From Thermobacillus sp. ZCTH02-B1 (lineage in GTDB: Bacteria; Bacillota; Bacilli; Paenibacillales; Paenibacillaceae), in the NCBI RefSeq assembly GCF_002159085.1, contig NZ_LZRU01000012.1:62001-126000 (forward strand): a DNA stretch of 64,000 bases. The letters run 5' to 3'. The translations under genes and the position numbers were made by a program. Shown piece by piece: positions 35,595-43,959 of this stretch (the stretch's first letter is position 1; the number at the start of each line of letters is the position of its first letter). The notes below the pieces were generated by a model. It searched no databases. It was not told where the DNA came from and worked only from the letters and a program-made list of their open reading frames with translations.

Positions 35595-36257
35595 TCAAAA
35601 TCGGATACGCTTCACCAGCAGCCAGATCGTGATCACGAGCGGCGCGGACAGCAGGGGCAGCGCTTCGGCGGCCGCGGGGTTCAGGCGGAACAGCAGCCTG
35701 TCCATTCCGGGATCGTGGACGAGCATCCGGCCGGCCTCATAGCCGAGCAGCGCGGCGCCGGCATGGACGAGGAGCGGGATGCGGTCCAGCAGCGTCCCGA
35801 CGAACCGGCTCCCCCAGATCACGATCGGGATCCCGAGCGCGATGCCGATCAGCATGAGCACGATCTCCCCGTCCGCGATCGCGGCGACCGCGAGCACGTT
35901 GTCGAGGCTCATCACGAAATCCGCCGCGATGATCGTGCGGATCGCGTCGGCGACCGTCGCGCCTCCGCGCACGCCGCGCGAGCGGCCGTCCGCCCCGGCG
36001 TCCAGCAGGAGCTTCACCGCGACCCCGTACAGCAGCAGCGCTCCGGCCGCCCGCAGGAACGGAATCGCAAGCAGCGCGGCGGCCGACACGGTGAGCAGGC
36101 AGCGCAGCACGACCGCGGCGACGGTGCCCCAGAGCATCGCGCGCTCCCGAACGCCGGGCTCCAGGTTCCGGCAGGCCATCGCGATGACGACGGCGTTGTC
36201 GCCGCTGAGCAGCAGATTGACCAGCATCAATTGCGCAAACGTCATGAGACCGTCCAT
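35595..36257 (-). CDS. TerC-family integral membrane protein
   Basis: Membrane protein of 220 aa with about seven spans and two copies of the conserved acidic motif: VNLLLSGDNAVVIAMA near the start and ADFVMSLDNVLAVAAIADG in the middle. These (S/L)DN motifs define the TerC family. Relatives in B. subtilis (YceF, YkoY) export manganese to metalate secreted enzymes; YjbE is another homologue. The start ATG at 36257 is preferred over 36281. A SigE-like promoter lies just upstream. No yybP-ykoY riboswitch was recognised. Confidence 0.88.
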   Translation of the reverse strand: MDGLMTFAQLMLVNLLLSGDNAVVIAMACRNLEPGVRERAMLWGTVAAVVLRCLLTVSAAALLAIPFLRAAGALLLYGVAVKLLLDAGADGRSRGVRGGATVADAIRTIIAADFVMSLDNVLAVAAIADGEIVLMLIGIALGIPIVIWGSRFVGTLLDRIPLLVHAGAALLGYEAGRMLVHDPGMDRLLFRLNPAAAEALPLLSAPLVITIWLLVKRIRF

Positions 36258-36279
36258 GGCCCCCGCCCCCTCGCCACCC

Positions 36280-36308
36280 ACTGTATGAGCGCGGCGGACG
36301 GGTTATGC
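36280..36308 (-). promoter_or_regulatory. Candidate SigE promoter of the TerC-family gene
   Basis: On the minus strand GCATAAC (36302-36308; five of seven to KMATATT) and CATACAGT (36280-36287; seven of eight to CATACAHT) are separated by 14 bp, the normal SigE spacing. The start would be about 15 nt before the ATG. Confidence 0.4.
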
Positions 36309-36389
36309 CGGGAAGATGGCGTCCGGCACGGACCGACGGGCCGGAGATTCCCCGCGGGCATCCCCTTGTCGCGGATCGACCGGCCATTG

Positions 36390-36437
36390 AAAAAAAAAAA
36401 AAAAAAAAAAAACAGGGAGCGCGCCGAAGCGGCTCCC
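36390..36437 (-). terminator. Terminator of thiI with a 23-nt T tract
   Basis: On the minus strand GGGAGC-CGC-TTCG-GCG-GCTCCC (36415-36437) is followed by two bases and then 23 uninterrupted T residues (36390-36412). The hairpin is a normal rho-independent terminator; the length of the homopolymer is exceptional in this GC-rich sequence. Confidence 0.92.
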
Positions 36438-36455
36438 GCTTTGCGTAGGTCCGGA

Positions 36456-37682
36456 TCAGAACCAGTCGTCCCGGTCCGCGGCGGACGATCCCGCGGGCAC
36501 GGGTTCGTCCGGCGTCAGCTCGAGCGTCTCCGTGTCCTCCACCGCCTTCGCGATCATCTCGTCCAGCTCCGGAATGCCGCGCTCGATGCGCTCGACGACG
36601 CGCAGGTTCGGATTCGTGGCCGGCGATTTCGGCACGAACAGCGTGCAGCAGTCTTCGTACGGAAGAATCGACGTCTCGTAGGTGCCGATCCGCTTCGCCA
36701 TCGCGATGATTTCGAGCTTGTCCATCGAGATGAGCGGACGGAGCAGCGGAAGCTCGCACGTGCGGCCGATCACGTTCAGGCTGCTGAGCGTCTGGCTCGC
36801 CACCTGGCCGAGGCTGTCGCCGGTGACGACCGCGAGCGCGCGGACGCGCTCCGCGATCTTCTGCGCGATGCGGAGCATCGAACGCCGCATCAACGTGATG
36901 ATGAGGTGTTCCTGCCCGGTCTGCGCGAGCCGCGTCTGAATGTCCGTGAACGGAACGAGATGGAGCTTGAACGGCGAACCGGCGTAGTGGGACAGTCGCT
37001 TCGCAAGGGTGACGACCTTGTCCTGCGCTTCCTTGCTCGTGAACGGATAGCTGTGGAAATGGATCGCCTCGACCTCGAGTCCCTTGCGCATCGCGTACCA
37101 TACGGCGACCGGGCTGTCAATGCCGCCGGACAGCAGCGCGACGGCCTTGCCGTTGGATCCGTACGGAAATCCCCCGGCGCCCGGAATCACCTCGCAATAC
37201 ACGTATGCATGATGTTCCTGAACCTCGACGTTCAGCTCGATGTCCGGATTGTGAACGTCCACCTTGATGTGCGGCATGTTGCGCAGCACGTGCGCGGCAA
37301 CCAGATGGTTCAGCGACATCGTGTCGTGGGGAAATCCCTTCCACCGCCGGCTGGCCTTTACTTTGAAGGTCGCCTCGCGCTGCGGGAACGAGCGCATGAC
37401 GGCGAGCGCGCCCTCCCGGATCGCCCCAAGTTCGGGCTCCACCCGCTTCACCGGGCTGAACGACGAAATGCCGAACACGTCCTTCAGCCGCTCGGCCACC
37501 GGTTCATACGGTTCGTTGCCCAGGGCAATGTACAGCCGCCCGAATGTCCGGATATAGGTCAGTCCGGGGAACGAGCGCAGCGCGTGCTTGACCTGCTTCA
37601 GCATTTCCGCCTCGAAGCGGCTGCGGTTGCGCCCTTTCACCGTGATTTCCCCGAATCGGATCAGGATATGGTCGAAGGTCAA
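36456..37682 (-). CDS. thiI: tRNA 4-thiouridine synthetase ThiI
   Basis: Adenylates U8 of tRNA and transfers sulfur; also tied to thiamine thiazole synthesis in some bacteria. The 408-aa protein has an N-terminal ferredoxin-like/THUMP region (ILIRFGEITVKGRNRSRFE to about 170), the PP-loop ALLSGGIDSPVAVW, and LAVVTGDSLGQVASQT. There is no C-terminal rhodanese domain, as usual in Firmicutes, so sulfur must come from a partner desulfurase. The start is TTG at 37682, overlapping the stop of the upstream nifS-like gene. Such coupling fits direct sulfur transfer. Confidence 0.95.
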   Translation of the reverse strand: MTFDHILIRFGEITVKGRNRSRFEAEMLKQVKHALRSFPGLTYIRTFGRLYIALGNEPYEPVAERLKDVFGISSFSPVKRVEPELGAIREGALAVMRSFPQREATFKVKASRRWKGFPHDTMSLNHLVAAHVLRNMPHIKVDVHNPDIELNVEVQEHHAYVYCEVIPGAGGFPYGSNGKAVALLSGGIDSPVAVWYAMRKGLEVEAIHFHSYPFTSKEAQDKVVTLAKRLSHYAGSPFKLHLVPFTDIQTRLAQTGQEHLIITLMRRSMLRIAQKIAERVRALAVVTGDSLGQVASQTLSSLNVIGRTCELPLLRPLISMDKLEIIAMAKRIGTYETSILPYEDCCTLFVPKSPATNPNLRVVERIERGIPELDEMIAKAVEDTETLELTPDEPVPAGSSAADRDDWF

Positions 37683-38851
37683 TGGCGTTCTTCCTTTCTT
37701 CTCAGCGGCATCAGTCTGCGCAGCACGGTCTCCAGCCGTTCGAGCAGCGCGTCGATGCTCGCTTCGTCGTGCTCGTCGCCGAGGCTGATGCGGATTCCGC
37801 TGGACGCGCAGGCGGCGTCGCGGCCCATGGCCGTCAGCACCGCGCTGGGCTTGTCGTCCTTCGAAGAGCAGGCGGACTTCGTCGAGACGAGGACGCCCAG
37901 CTCCTCAAGCGAATGGACGATCACCTCCGGCTTCAGCCCGGGACAGCAGAAATGCACGATGTGCGGCGCCATCGGCCGGTTCGGATCATCCTCCTCCGGG
38001 CCGCTCAGCACGACGCCCGGCAGGCGGACGACGCCTTCGACAAGCCGCCGGCGCAGGCGGCCCATCCGCTCGGCCCGCACGGGCTGCGACTCGATCGCGA
38101 GGCGCAGCGCCTTCGCGGCTCCGACGATGGCGGGCACGTTCTCGGTTCCGGACCGGAGGCCGCTTTCCTGTCCGCCGCCGTACAGAATCGGTTCGAGCTC
38201 GACGCCGCCGCGGACGTAGAGCCAACCGGCTCCGCGCGGCCCGCCGAATTTGTGCGCCGAAATCGTGAACAGATCGACGCCCCACTCGCGGATCGGGACG
38301 GGCAGCTTGCCGACGCTCTGCACGCCGTCGACATGGAACAGTGTGCGCGGCCTGTCCCGGAGCAACCGTCCGATCGCTTCGATCGGCTGCACGGAGCCGA
38401 CCTCGTTGTTCACGTGCATGACGCTGACGAGGATCGTCTCATCCGTCAGCGCCGCCTCGACGTCCGCCGGATTCACGTGGCCCGTCGGGCCGACCGGCAG
38501 CACCGTGACGCGGAATCCCTCCCGCTCCAGGGCGCGGAACGGCTCGGCGACGGACGGATGCTCGACGGCCGAGACGATCAGATGCCTGCCCCGGTTCCGG
38601 TAGCGCCGCGCGGCGCCGAAGATCGCCAGATTGTTGCTTTCCGTGCCGCCGGACGTAAAGCGCCATTCGGACGGTTCGGTGCCGAACAGCCGCGCGGCCT
38701 GTTCGCGGGCGCGCTCCAGCAGCTTGCGGGCCTCCGCGCCGCTCCGGTGCAGCGACGACGGATTCGCGTAGATCTGCGCCATCACCTCGGACACCGTGCG
38801 GATGACCTCTTCCTTCGGCGGCGACGATGCGCTGTGATCGAAATAAAGCAT
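37679..38851 (-). CDS. NifS/IscS-type cysteine desulfurase (partner of ThiI)
   Basis: PLP enzyme that takes sulfur from cysteine. The 390-aa protein has the PLP lysine in SAHKFGGPRG (Lys201), the PLP-contacting HVDGVQSVGK, NNEVGSVQPI, and the catalytic cysteine in STKSACSS (Cys328). The neighbour thiI overlaps its stop codon (TTGA), as in the nifZ-thiI pair of B. subtilis, so its main client is probably ThiI. AAGGAAGGG lies upstream of the ATG at 38851. Confidence 0.93.
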   Translation of the reverse strand: MLYFDHSASSPPKEEVIRTVSEVMAQIYANPSSLHRSGAEARKLLERAREQAARLFGTEPSEWRFTSGGTESNNLAIFGAARRYRNRGRHLIVSAVEHPSVAEPFRALEREGFRVTVLPVGPTGHVNPADVEAALTDETILVSVMHVNNEVGSVQPIEAIGRLLRDRPRTLFHVDGVQSVGKLPVPIREWGVDLFTISAHKFGGPRGAGWLYVRGGVELEPILYGGGQESGLRSGTENVPAIVGAAKALRLAIESQPVRAERMGRLRRRLVEGVVRLPGVVLSGPEEDDPNRPMAPHIVHFCCPGLKPEVIVHSLEELGVLVSTKSACSSKDDKPSAVLTAMGRDAACASSGIRISLGDEHDEASIDALLERLETVLRRLMPLRRKEERH

Positions 38852-38901
38852 GGTCCGTTCCCTTCCTTGAGAAGCGGAAGCCGTCCCGCCGCGGAGACGT
38901 G

Positions 38902-38930
38902 CAAAAAAAGGAAAGACCCCTCTCGGAGTC
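38902..38930 (-). terminator. Terminator of the lytic transglycosylase gene
   Basis: On the minus strand GACTCC-GAGA-GGGGTC (one G-T pair) is followed by TTTCCTTTTTTT, about 25 nt past the gene's stop. Confidence 0.8.
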
Positions 38931-38953
38931 GGTGCTTCCGCCGTGTGTGGATT

Positions 38954-39736
38954 TCAGGATGCGCCGCCGGCGGCCGCGCGATAGCGTTCGAACGCCTCGA
39001 GCACCCTGTCGACGTAGCGCTGCGTCTCATCGGGCAGAAGCGAGCGCTTCTCGTCGAACGCCTCGTCCGTCAGGATGCCGAGCCGGTCGACGCGGCCCGG
39101 TCCGGCGTTGTAGGCGGCGAGCGCCGCTTTCAGACTGCCGTTGTACTTGCCGATCAGCCAGGCAAGGTAGCGCGTGCCGCCCGCCACGTTCTGCGCGGGA
39201 TCGAACGGATTGTCAACGCCAAGCGCCCGCGCCGTCGCGTCCATGAGCTGCATGAGCCCCTTCGCGCCGGCGCGCGAGACGGCGTAGGGATTGAAAGCCG
39301 ATTCGATCCGGACGACCGCCTTCACGAGGGCGGGATCGACGCCGTATCGCTCGGCGGATTGCCGGATCAGGTCGTCATAACGGTCGGAATCTCCGCTCGA
39401 AGCCCCGGCGGATGCATGCTGCAGCTCCATGAGCAGCGGCAGGATAGGGCCCGAAGAAGGCGAACCGGTCCATCCGGCTTGGAGCACGGCAGCCAAACCG
39501 CCGCGAAACGCCGGGTATGTAGCGCCGTACAACGCCGGGAGTGCATGCCCGTGCGAACCGGTGCCGTAACCGCCGGCAGCCGGCGCCGCAGCGCCGCCTC
39601 CGGACAGCAGTTCGTCCAGCAGCGTCCCGAACAGCGATCCGGAACCCGATGATTCCGTCGAATTGGAATAAAACGGCGATGTGAGCTCCAGGCGCAGCAG
39701 CGCGCCGAGTACCCGCGGATCGATGCCGATGCCCAT
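38954..39736 (-). CDS. Lytic transglycosylase (SLT domain) protein
   Basis: Peptidoglycan-cleaving enzyme of the Slt/LtgA type, 260 aa. Residues 1-115 are a low-complexity Gly/Ser/Ala-rich segment with no clear signal peptide. The catalytic domain (about 118-255) has YDDLIRQSAERYGVDPALVKAVVRIESAFNP with catalytic Glu145, SRAGAKGLMQLM, GGTRYLAWLIGKYNG and AYNAGPGRV. It resembles B. subtilis YjbJ (CwlQ). GGAGGAG lies close to the ATG at 39736, and a TACAAT box at 39774-39779 may be its -10. Confidence 0.9.
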   Translation of the reverse strand: MGIGIDPRVLGALLRLELTSPFYSNSTESSGSGSLFGTLLDELLSGGGAAAPAAGGYGTGSHGHALPALYGATYPAFRGGLAAVLQAGWTGSPSSGPILPLLMELQHASAGASSGDSDRYDDLIRQSAERYGVDPALVKAVVRIESAFNPYAVSRAGAKGLMQLMDATARALGVDNPFDPAQNVAGGTRYLAWLIGKYNGSLKAALAAYNAGPGRVDRLGILTDEAFDEKRSLLPDETQRYVDRVLEAFERYRAAAGGAS

Positions 39737-39868
39737 GGCGTCTCCTCCGTGCGCGAGCTTGTCTCACCCTACCATTGTACACCACTTTGCCCGGGGTTGC
39801 CAGAGGCTGTTCGGGCGCACGGCAAGCCGGCGGAACGCGCGAAGCGGACCGCCGGCTCGAGCCGCGCC

Positions 39869-40354
39869 TCACCACGCGGCCCGGATCGGGATGAGGACGA
39901 GCTGCGCCGCAGCCGCCGCGAGGCCGAGGATGACGGCCCCGGCGCCGAGACCGCGGGCGCCTTCGCGCATCACATAAAGCCCGAGCGCGGAGGCGGTCAG
40001 CCCGAGCGGCAGCGACCAGACGAACAGCGAGACGACGGCGACCGCGAATGCGATGATCCCGGCCGCCCGGCCCGTGCCGGAGGCCTTCATAGCCGCGGGA
40101 CGTCCGCCCAGGCGCCCCGGCCCCGGAATCCCTGCGGCGTGGCCGGGGCGGCTGCTTGCGCGCGGACGCTCCTCCGGCCGCGATCCGCCGTCTCCGCCGT
40201 AGGCGGCAAGCTCCGGATTCAGGCCGGGAAAGGCCGAGCGGCGGGAAGCGGTATGCCGTTCCGCGCCGCCCGGCCTTTCGCGGAGCGGACCTTTCCTCCG
40301 CTCCGCATCCTGCCGCGTCTCGCCCGGAGCAGGCCCTGCAGCTCTGCGCCCCAA
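39869..40354 (-). CDS. Hypothetical protein with Arg/Pro-rich N-terminus and C-terminal membrane spans
   Basis: Not recognised. TTG at 40354 follows GAAGGAAGG and begins a 161-aa frame. Residues 1-90 are rich in Arg, Gly, Pro and Ala and look disordered. Residues about 92-160 hold two or three hydrophobic helices (GIIAFAVAVVSLFVWSLPLGL, GAGAVILGLAAAAAQLVLIPI). The real gene may be only the membrane part from ATG 40093, although that ATG lacks a ribosome site. It begins 4 nt after the DUF1540 gene's stop. Confidence 0.5.
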   Translation of the reverse strand: MGRRAAGPAPGETRQDAERRKGPLRERPGGAERHTASRRSAFPGLNPELAAYGGDGGSRPEERPRASSRPGHAAGIPGPGRLGGRPAAMKASGTGRAAGIIAFAVAVVSLFVWSLPLGLTASALGLYVMREGARGLGAGAVILGLAAAAAQLVLIPIRAAW

Positions 40355-40358
40355 GACG

Positions 40359-40571
40359 TCAGCCTTCCTTCGGACGGAACGTGTGGCAGCACGTGGACGC
40401 CGAATCGGCCGCCGTCTCCCGGCGCCGCTCGTCGAAGCTTTCGGCGAATTCCGAACCGTAGTCGGCCCGGGCGCGGCGGTCGATGTCGACCATGATTTCC
40501 TCCGCCGAGCAGCGGTTGCCCTTCGCCCAAAACGCGCAGTTGCTGACGCTGCAGATGACGCCTTCCGGCAT
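40359..40571 (-). CDS. DUF1540 cysteine-rich protein
   Basis: Small protein of 70 aa with the DUF1540 pattern: GVICSVSNCAFWAKGNRCSAEEIMVD near the start and STCCHTF close to the end, six cysteines that could bind metal. Function is unknown; homologues are common in spore-formers. The ATG at 40571 has GGGGGTGA upstream; the longer frame from 40592 is less likely. Confidence 0.85.
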   Translation of the reverse strand: MPEGVICSVSNCAFWAKGNRCSAEEIMVDIDRRARADYGSEFAESFDERRRETAADSASTCCHTFRPKEG

Positions 40572-40624
40572 GCGACTCACCCCCGCTATCAAGTTGCCCT
40601 TCGCGGGAGCGCCGTATGCCTGCC

Positions 40625-41125
40625 TTATTTTTGCCCCTGCATCCGCCGCCGGATCAGATATTCGCTCTCGTAATAGGCGAGCTCTTCGCGCAGATCCTCG
40701 AAAATCTTGTTGATGCCGAGCACGATGTCCCGCGCCGCACGCACCGGCTTGATGCGGAACCGGATCGCGTCCTGTCCCGTGTACGCATACCGCCCGTCTT
40801 CCGAGTACCCTTCATGTTTCGGGTAAAAATAGGCGTTCACGCACTGGTGGTACGCCTCGTACAGCGCCCGCTCCGCGAAATCGACGTCGAATTGGGCGCG
40901 CCTGAGCGCAACTCCCAGCTTCTCGTAGACGACTTCCGAGAAGACGAGCAGGTGCCGGAGATCGGAGAGCAGCCCCTGGTAAAAGGCGACGGTTTCCGGC
41001 GGAGCGTCTTCCCCGGCCAGATCGCGCAGCGTATGCCCGTTGAGAAACGGCTCCAGCCGGTCGATCGCTTCCTTCAGTCTGGCCCGCGTCGATTCGGTCA
41101 ATTGTCTCACGTTGTCGGACGGCAT
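40625..41125 (-). CDS. ypuI: DUF3907 (YpuI-like) protein
   Basis: Soluble 166-aa protein of unknown function matching B. subtilis YpuI. Shared features are LNGHTLRDL, YQGLLSDLRHLLVFSE, ALYEAYHQCVNAYFYPK, YAYTGQDAIRF and a terminal REELAYYESEY. The sequence is mostly helical with charged heptads. The ATG at 41125 has AAAGGAG 9 nt upstream. Confidence 0.87.
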   Translation of the reverse strand: MPSDNVRQLTESTRARLKEAIDRLEPFLNGHTLRDLAGEDAPPETVAFYQGLLSDLRHLLVFSEVVYEKLGVALRRAQFDVDFAERALYEAYHQCVNAYFYPKHEGYSEDGRYAYTGQDAIRFRIKPVRAARDIVLGINKIFEDLREELAYYESEYLIRRRMQGQK

Positions 41126-41171
41126 GTGCTGGACTCCTTTCGCTTTGCCCCGTTCTGGCTGACACAACCAC

Positions 41172-41201
41172 ATGTTAACACAAATCGCCGCTCCGCGTCA
41201 T
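41172..41201 (-). promoter_or_regulatory. Possible SigA promoter of ypuI
   Basis: On the minus strand ATGACG (41196-41201) and TAACAT (41172-41177), each four of six to consensus, are 18 bp apart. It lies in the divergent gap shared with the subtilase gene. Confidence 0.4.
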
Positions 41202-41291
41202 CGATGCGGCAGGGATCCGGCCGTATATTTTCGCGCTCCGGCCTCCAATCTATAAACGTTATCCGAGACGAACGAACGGAGGGAGCGGGAC

Positions 41292-43274
41292 ATGGGCGGC
41301 AGACCGAAATGGCTGCGCTGGTTGGTGCCGATGGCGGTGCTGGCCGCGCTGTTCGCCTTCCTGCCCTGGCTGGCGGGCGACCGGCCGGAAAGCGAAAGCG
41401 GCGGGGAGCGGACGTCATCCGGGGCGGACGCCGGGGAGGAGAGACGGTACAAGATGGCGGCCGTCCGGCGGGATGCCGAGATGACCGCGCAGCTCTGCAC
41501 GCTGGAATGCTCGAAGGAATTCCGGGCGCTGCCGGCAGACGCGGACGGCGGACAGCTGCGCCGGCTGCTGGCGCATCACCCGCACATGGCCTATGTAAGG
41601 GTGCGCGCCCGCGGCGGCGGGACGACGGAGGCCGGCGAAATGCCGAAGGGCATCGCGGACTGGAACGCGCATCTCGCGAAAGCCGAGGCGGCGGCGAAGG
41701 TGGGCCGCACGTACGTGTCCGATCCCGTCCGGCGGAACGGCAGCCGCTACATCGTGCTGGCCGTGCCGTCGGCCGACGGCGCAGGCACGGTCAGCGGCAT
41801 CATCCGGCAGGACATCGTCGATGAGGTCGAACAGCGCCAGTTCAAATATCTGCGGATCGTGCCATATCCTGCGGAAGGCCGGTACAAGATCGAATCGGCA
41901 AGGCCGAACTCGACGGAGGACATCACGGTCCGCACGGGCGAGGACAACGGCGCGGCGAGCCACTATCACGCCAACGAAGCGGTCGTCCGTTTCCGTGAAG
42001 CGCCGACGGAAGCCGAAATCGAGGCGATCTTGAAGGACATCGACGGCGTTTCGGTGCGGAGGGTGGGCTACGCCCACGTGTTCACCTCGCGCTCGATGGA
42101 AACGGAAGAGCTGATCGCCTATTTCCGCGAGCGCTGGAATCCGGTATACGTCGAGCCGCACTATCTGTATCTGGCGAACGGACTGCGCGGGAAGTTCCCG
42201 CGCGGAGCGGGCGGCAGGATGGATGCGCCGGACCGGATAACCGCGGCGGATGGCGATGGGACGAAGGCGCGGACGGCGGACGGCGTCCTGAAGGCACGGG
42301 CCGATGAAGACGCGGACGGCGGCGCGATCGTGCCGAACGACCAGTTCTACGGCCCCTACCAGTGGAACCTGCCCGCGATCGGGACGGAGCGCGGATGGGC
42401 GCTGTCGCGGGGAAGCGACGACGTCGTGATCGCGGTGCTCGACACGGGCGTTCAGCTCGACCACCCGGATCTCAGGGGCCGGATCGCGGAAGGCGTCAAC
42501 CTCGTCGGAGAGGGCGATCCGGAAGACGACGTGGGCCACGGCACGCACGTCGCCGGCATCATCGCGGCCACCGTGAACAACGGGGAAGGCGTCGCCGGCC
42601 TGTCCTGGCGGGGCCGCATCATGCCCGTGAAGGTGCTCGACAGCACCGGTTCCGGCTCGGCCTATTCGGTCGCGGAAGGCATCATCTGGGCGACCGACCG
42701 GGGCGCCGATGTCATCAACATGAGCCTCGGCAACTATGCCTCCTCCGAATTCCTGCACGATGCGGTCAAATACGCGTATGACCATGGCGTCGTGCTCGTC
42801 GCGGCCAGCGGCAACGACAACACCGACCAGCCGGGCTATCCCGCGGCGTACCCCGAAGTGTTCGCGGTGGCCGCGACCGACGCCGCCGACAACCGGGCTC
42901 CCTATTCGAATTACGGGGACTATATCGACGCGGCGGCCCCGGGTGACGCAATCGCGAGCACCTACACGGGCAGCCGGTACGCCGCGCTGTCCGGCACCTC
43001 GATGGCGAGCCCGCACGCCGCCGCGCTAGCCGGCCTCATCAAGTCCGTCAACCCGGACCTGACGAACGAAGAGATCATGGACATCATGCGGAAGACGGCC
43101 GTCGACCTCGGCGACAAGGGATACGACATGTATTTCGGCTACGGGCGGATTGACGTCCGGCGCGCCCTGGAAGCGGCGGAGCAGACGGCGAACACGCTCG
43201 GCGGATTCCCCGTCCGCTTCGAACGGCGGATCGAGGCGCTCCGCCACCGGTTCGGCCTCGGGATGGCGGAATGA
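41292..43274 (+). CDS. Secreted or membrane-anchored S8 subtilase with Cache-like N-terminus
   Basis: Serine protease of 660 aa. A hydrophobic segment (LRWLVPMAVLAALFAFLPWL, 8-27) is a signal peptide or anchor. Residues about 55-190 resemble an extracellular Cache sensor fold (HMAYVRVRARGGG, then VGRTYVSDPVRRNGSRYIVLAVPS and GTVSGIIRQDIVDEV). Residues about 224-293 look like an I9/fervidolysin-type propeptide (EAVVRFREAPTEAEIEAILKDI). The protease domain has Asp384 (AVLDTGV), His416 (GHGTHVAG), Asn508 and Ser570 (GTSMASPH). GGAGGGAG precedes the ATG. A weak TATAAA at 41251 may be the -10. Confidence 0.92.
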   Translation: MGGRPKWLRWLVPMAVLAALFAFLPWLAGDRPESESGGERTSSGADAGEERRYKMAAVRRDAEMTAQLCTLECSKEFRALPADADGGQLRRLLAHHPHMAYVRVRARGGGTTEAGEMPKGIADWNAHLAKAEAAAKVGRTYVSDPVRRNGSRYIVLAVPSADGAGTVSGIIRQDIVDEVEQRQFKYLRIVPYPAEGRYKIESARPNSTEDITVRTGEDNGAASHYHANEAVVRFREAPTEAEIEAILKDIDGVSVRRVGYAHVFTSRSMETEELIAYFRERWNPVYVEPHYLYLANGLRGKFPRGAGGRMDAPDRITAADGDGTKARTADGVLKARADEDADGGAIVPNDQFYGPYQWNLPAIGTERGWALSRGSDDVVIAVLDTGVQLDHPDLRGRIAEGVNLVGEGDPEDDVGHGTHVAGIIAATVNNGEGVAGLSWRGRIMPVKVLDSTGSGSAYSVAEGIIWATDRGADVINMSLGNYASSEFLHDAVKYAYDHGVVLVAASGNDNTDQPGYPAAYPEVFAVAATDAADNRAPYSNYGDYIDAAAPGDAIASTYTGSRYAALSGTSMASPHAAALAGLIKSVNPDLTNEEIMDIMRKTAVDLGDKGYDMYFGYGRIDVRRALEAAEQTANTLGGFPVRFERRIEALRHRFGLGMAE

Positions 43275-43315
43275 CAGCGGTCTTGACCGTGGGCACGTTT
43301 GTCGGCAGAACGAAC

Positions 43316-43353
43316 AAGAGCCTTCGGAACCGCCCAGGATTCCGAAGGCTCTT
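43316..43353 (+). terminator. Bidirectional terminator between subtilase and rnpB
   Basis: AAGAGCCTTCGGAA (43316-43329) pairs perfectly with 43340-43353. On the plus strand CGTTTCG follows; on the minus strand, past rnpB, GTTCG follows. T-runs are short, but the 14-bp stem lies between convergent transcripts. Confidence 0.75.
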
Positions 43354-43391
43354 CGTTTCGAATCGTTCCGGCCGCCGCGCGGCCGGCAAAC

Positions 43392-43812
43392 CGTTGCGGA
43401 AAGCCTGCCATAAGCCGGGTTCTGTACTTCCGGTGGTGTAACGGGAACGACCCTCCCACGATGGAAGCGACAATCATCTATCTAGGCTGCGCATTGCTGC
43501 GCAGCTCAAGCGACCAACCCGAACGCACCCCGGGCCAGGGTCGCGGCTTCGAGAGCCGCCGCGTTCTCTCGGTCTTGCTCCGGATGGGGTTTACCAGCGA
43601 CGTTGTCACCAACGCCGCTCGTGGTCTCTTACACCACGGTTCCACCCTTGCCTGATCCGGCCTGAGGCCGGCCATCGGCGGTCCATTTCTGTGGCACTTT
43701 CCTTCGGCTCGCGCCGACTGGACGTTATCCAGCATCCTGCCCTGTGGAGCCCGGACTTTCCTCCCGCGGCCTTCAAGGCCGCCGGCGATTGTCTGTCAGA
43801 CTTTCCGACGCA
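43392..43812 (-). ncRNA. rnpB: RNase P RNA (class A type)
   Basis: Catalytic RNA that matures tRNA 5' ends. Read on the minus strand, the conserved 5' part GAGGAAAGTCCGGGCTCC, ACAGGGCAG, AACGTCCAG and the 3' part GATAGATGATTG-like block and ACAGAACCCGGCTTAT are present. Helix P1 is formed by CGGAAAGTCTG (43797-43807) and CAGGCTTTCCG (43397-43407), fixing both ends. The AACCCGGCTTAT 3' element and GGGCTCC 5' element are typical of ancestral class A RNA, not of the class B RNA of B. subtilis. A SigA promoter starts it at about 43812. Confidence 0.93.
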
Positions 43813-43818
43813 TCCTCC

Positions 43819-43847
43819 AGTATACCGCGCCGCGGAAGAAAGCTCAA
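43819..43847 (-). promoter_or_regulatory. SigA promoter of rnpB
   Basis: On the minus strand TTGAGC (43842-43847) and TATACT (43819-43824) are 17 bp apart. The predicted start matches the 5' end deduced from helix P1. Confidence 0.75.
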
Positions 43848-43959
43848 CCGGCAAATGTTGTGCGGCGCGTACGGAATTTGCCGTTCATGGATCCGCCGAT
43901 GCCTGCATTCGGCTGCGCACGTCGCATCGCTGTTTCGCGGTGGTTCTTCCACGGCTTTA

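Noticed and set aside
36258..36389. yybP-ykoY manganese riboswitch upstream of the TerC-family gene
   Set aside because: TerC relatives often carry it, but the conserved loop sequences and closing helix could not be found; only an isolated AAGGGGA was seen.
43390..43830. Short open frames on both strands in this segment
   Set aside because: The segment is fully explained by RNase P RNA with a pairing P1 helix and a promoter at the right distance.
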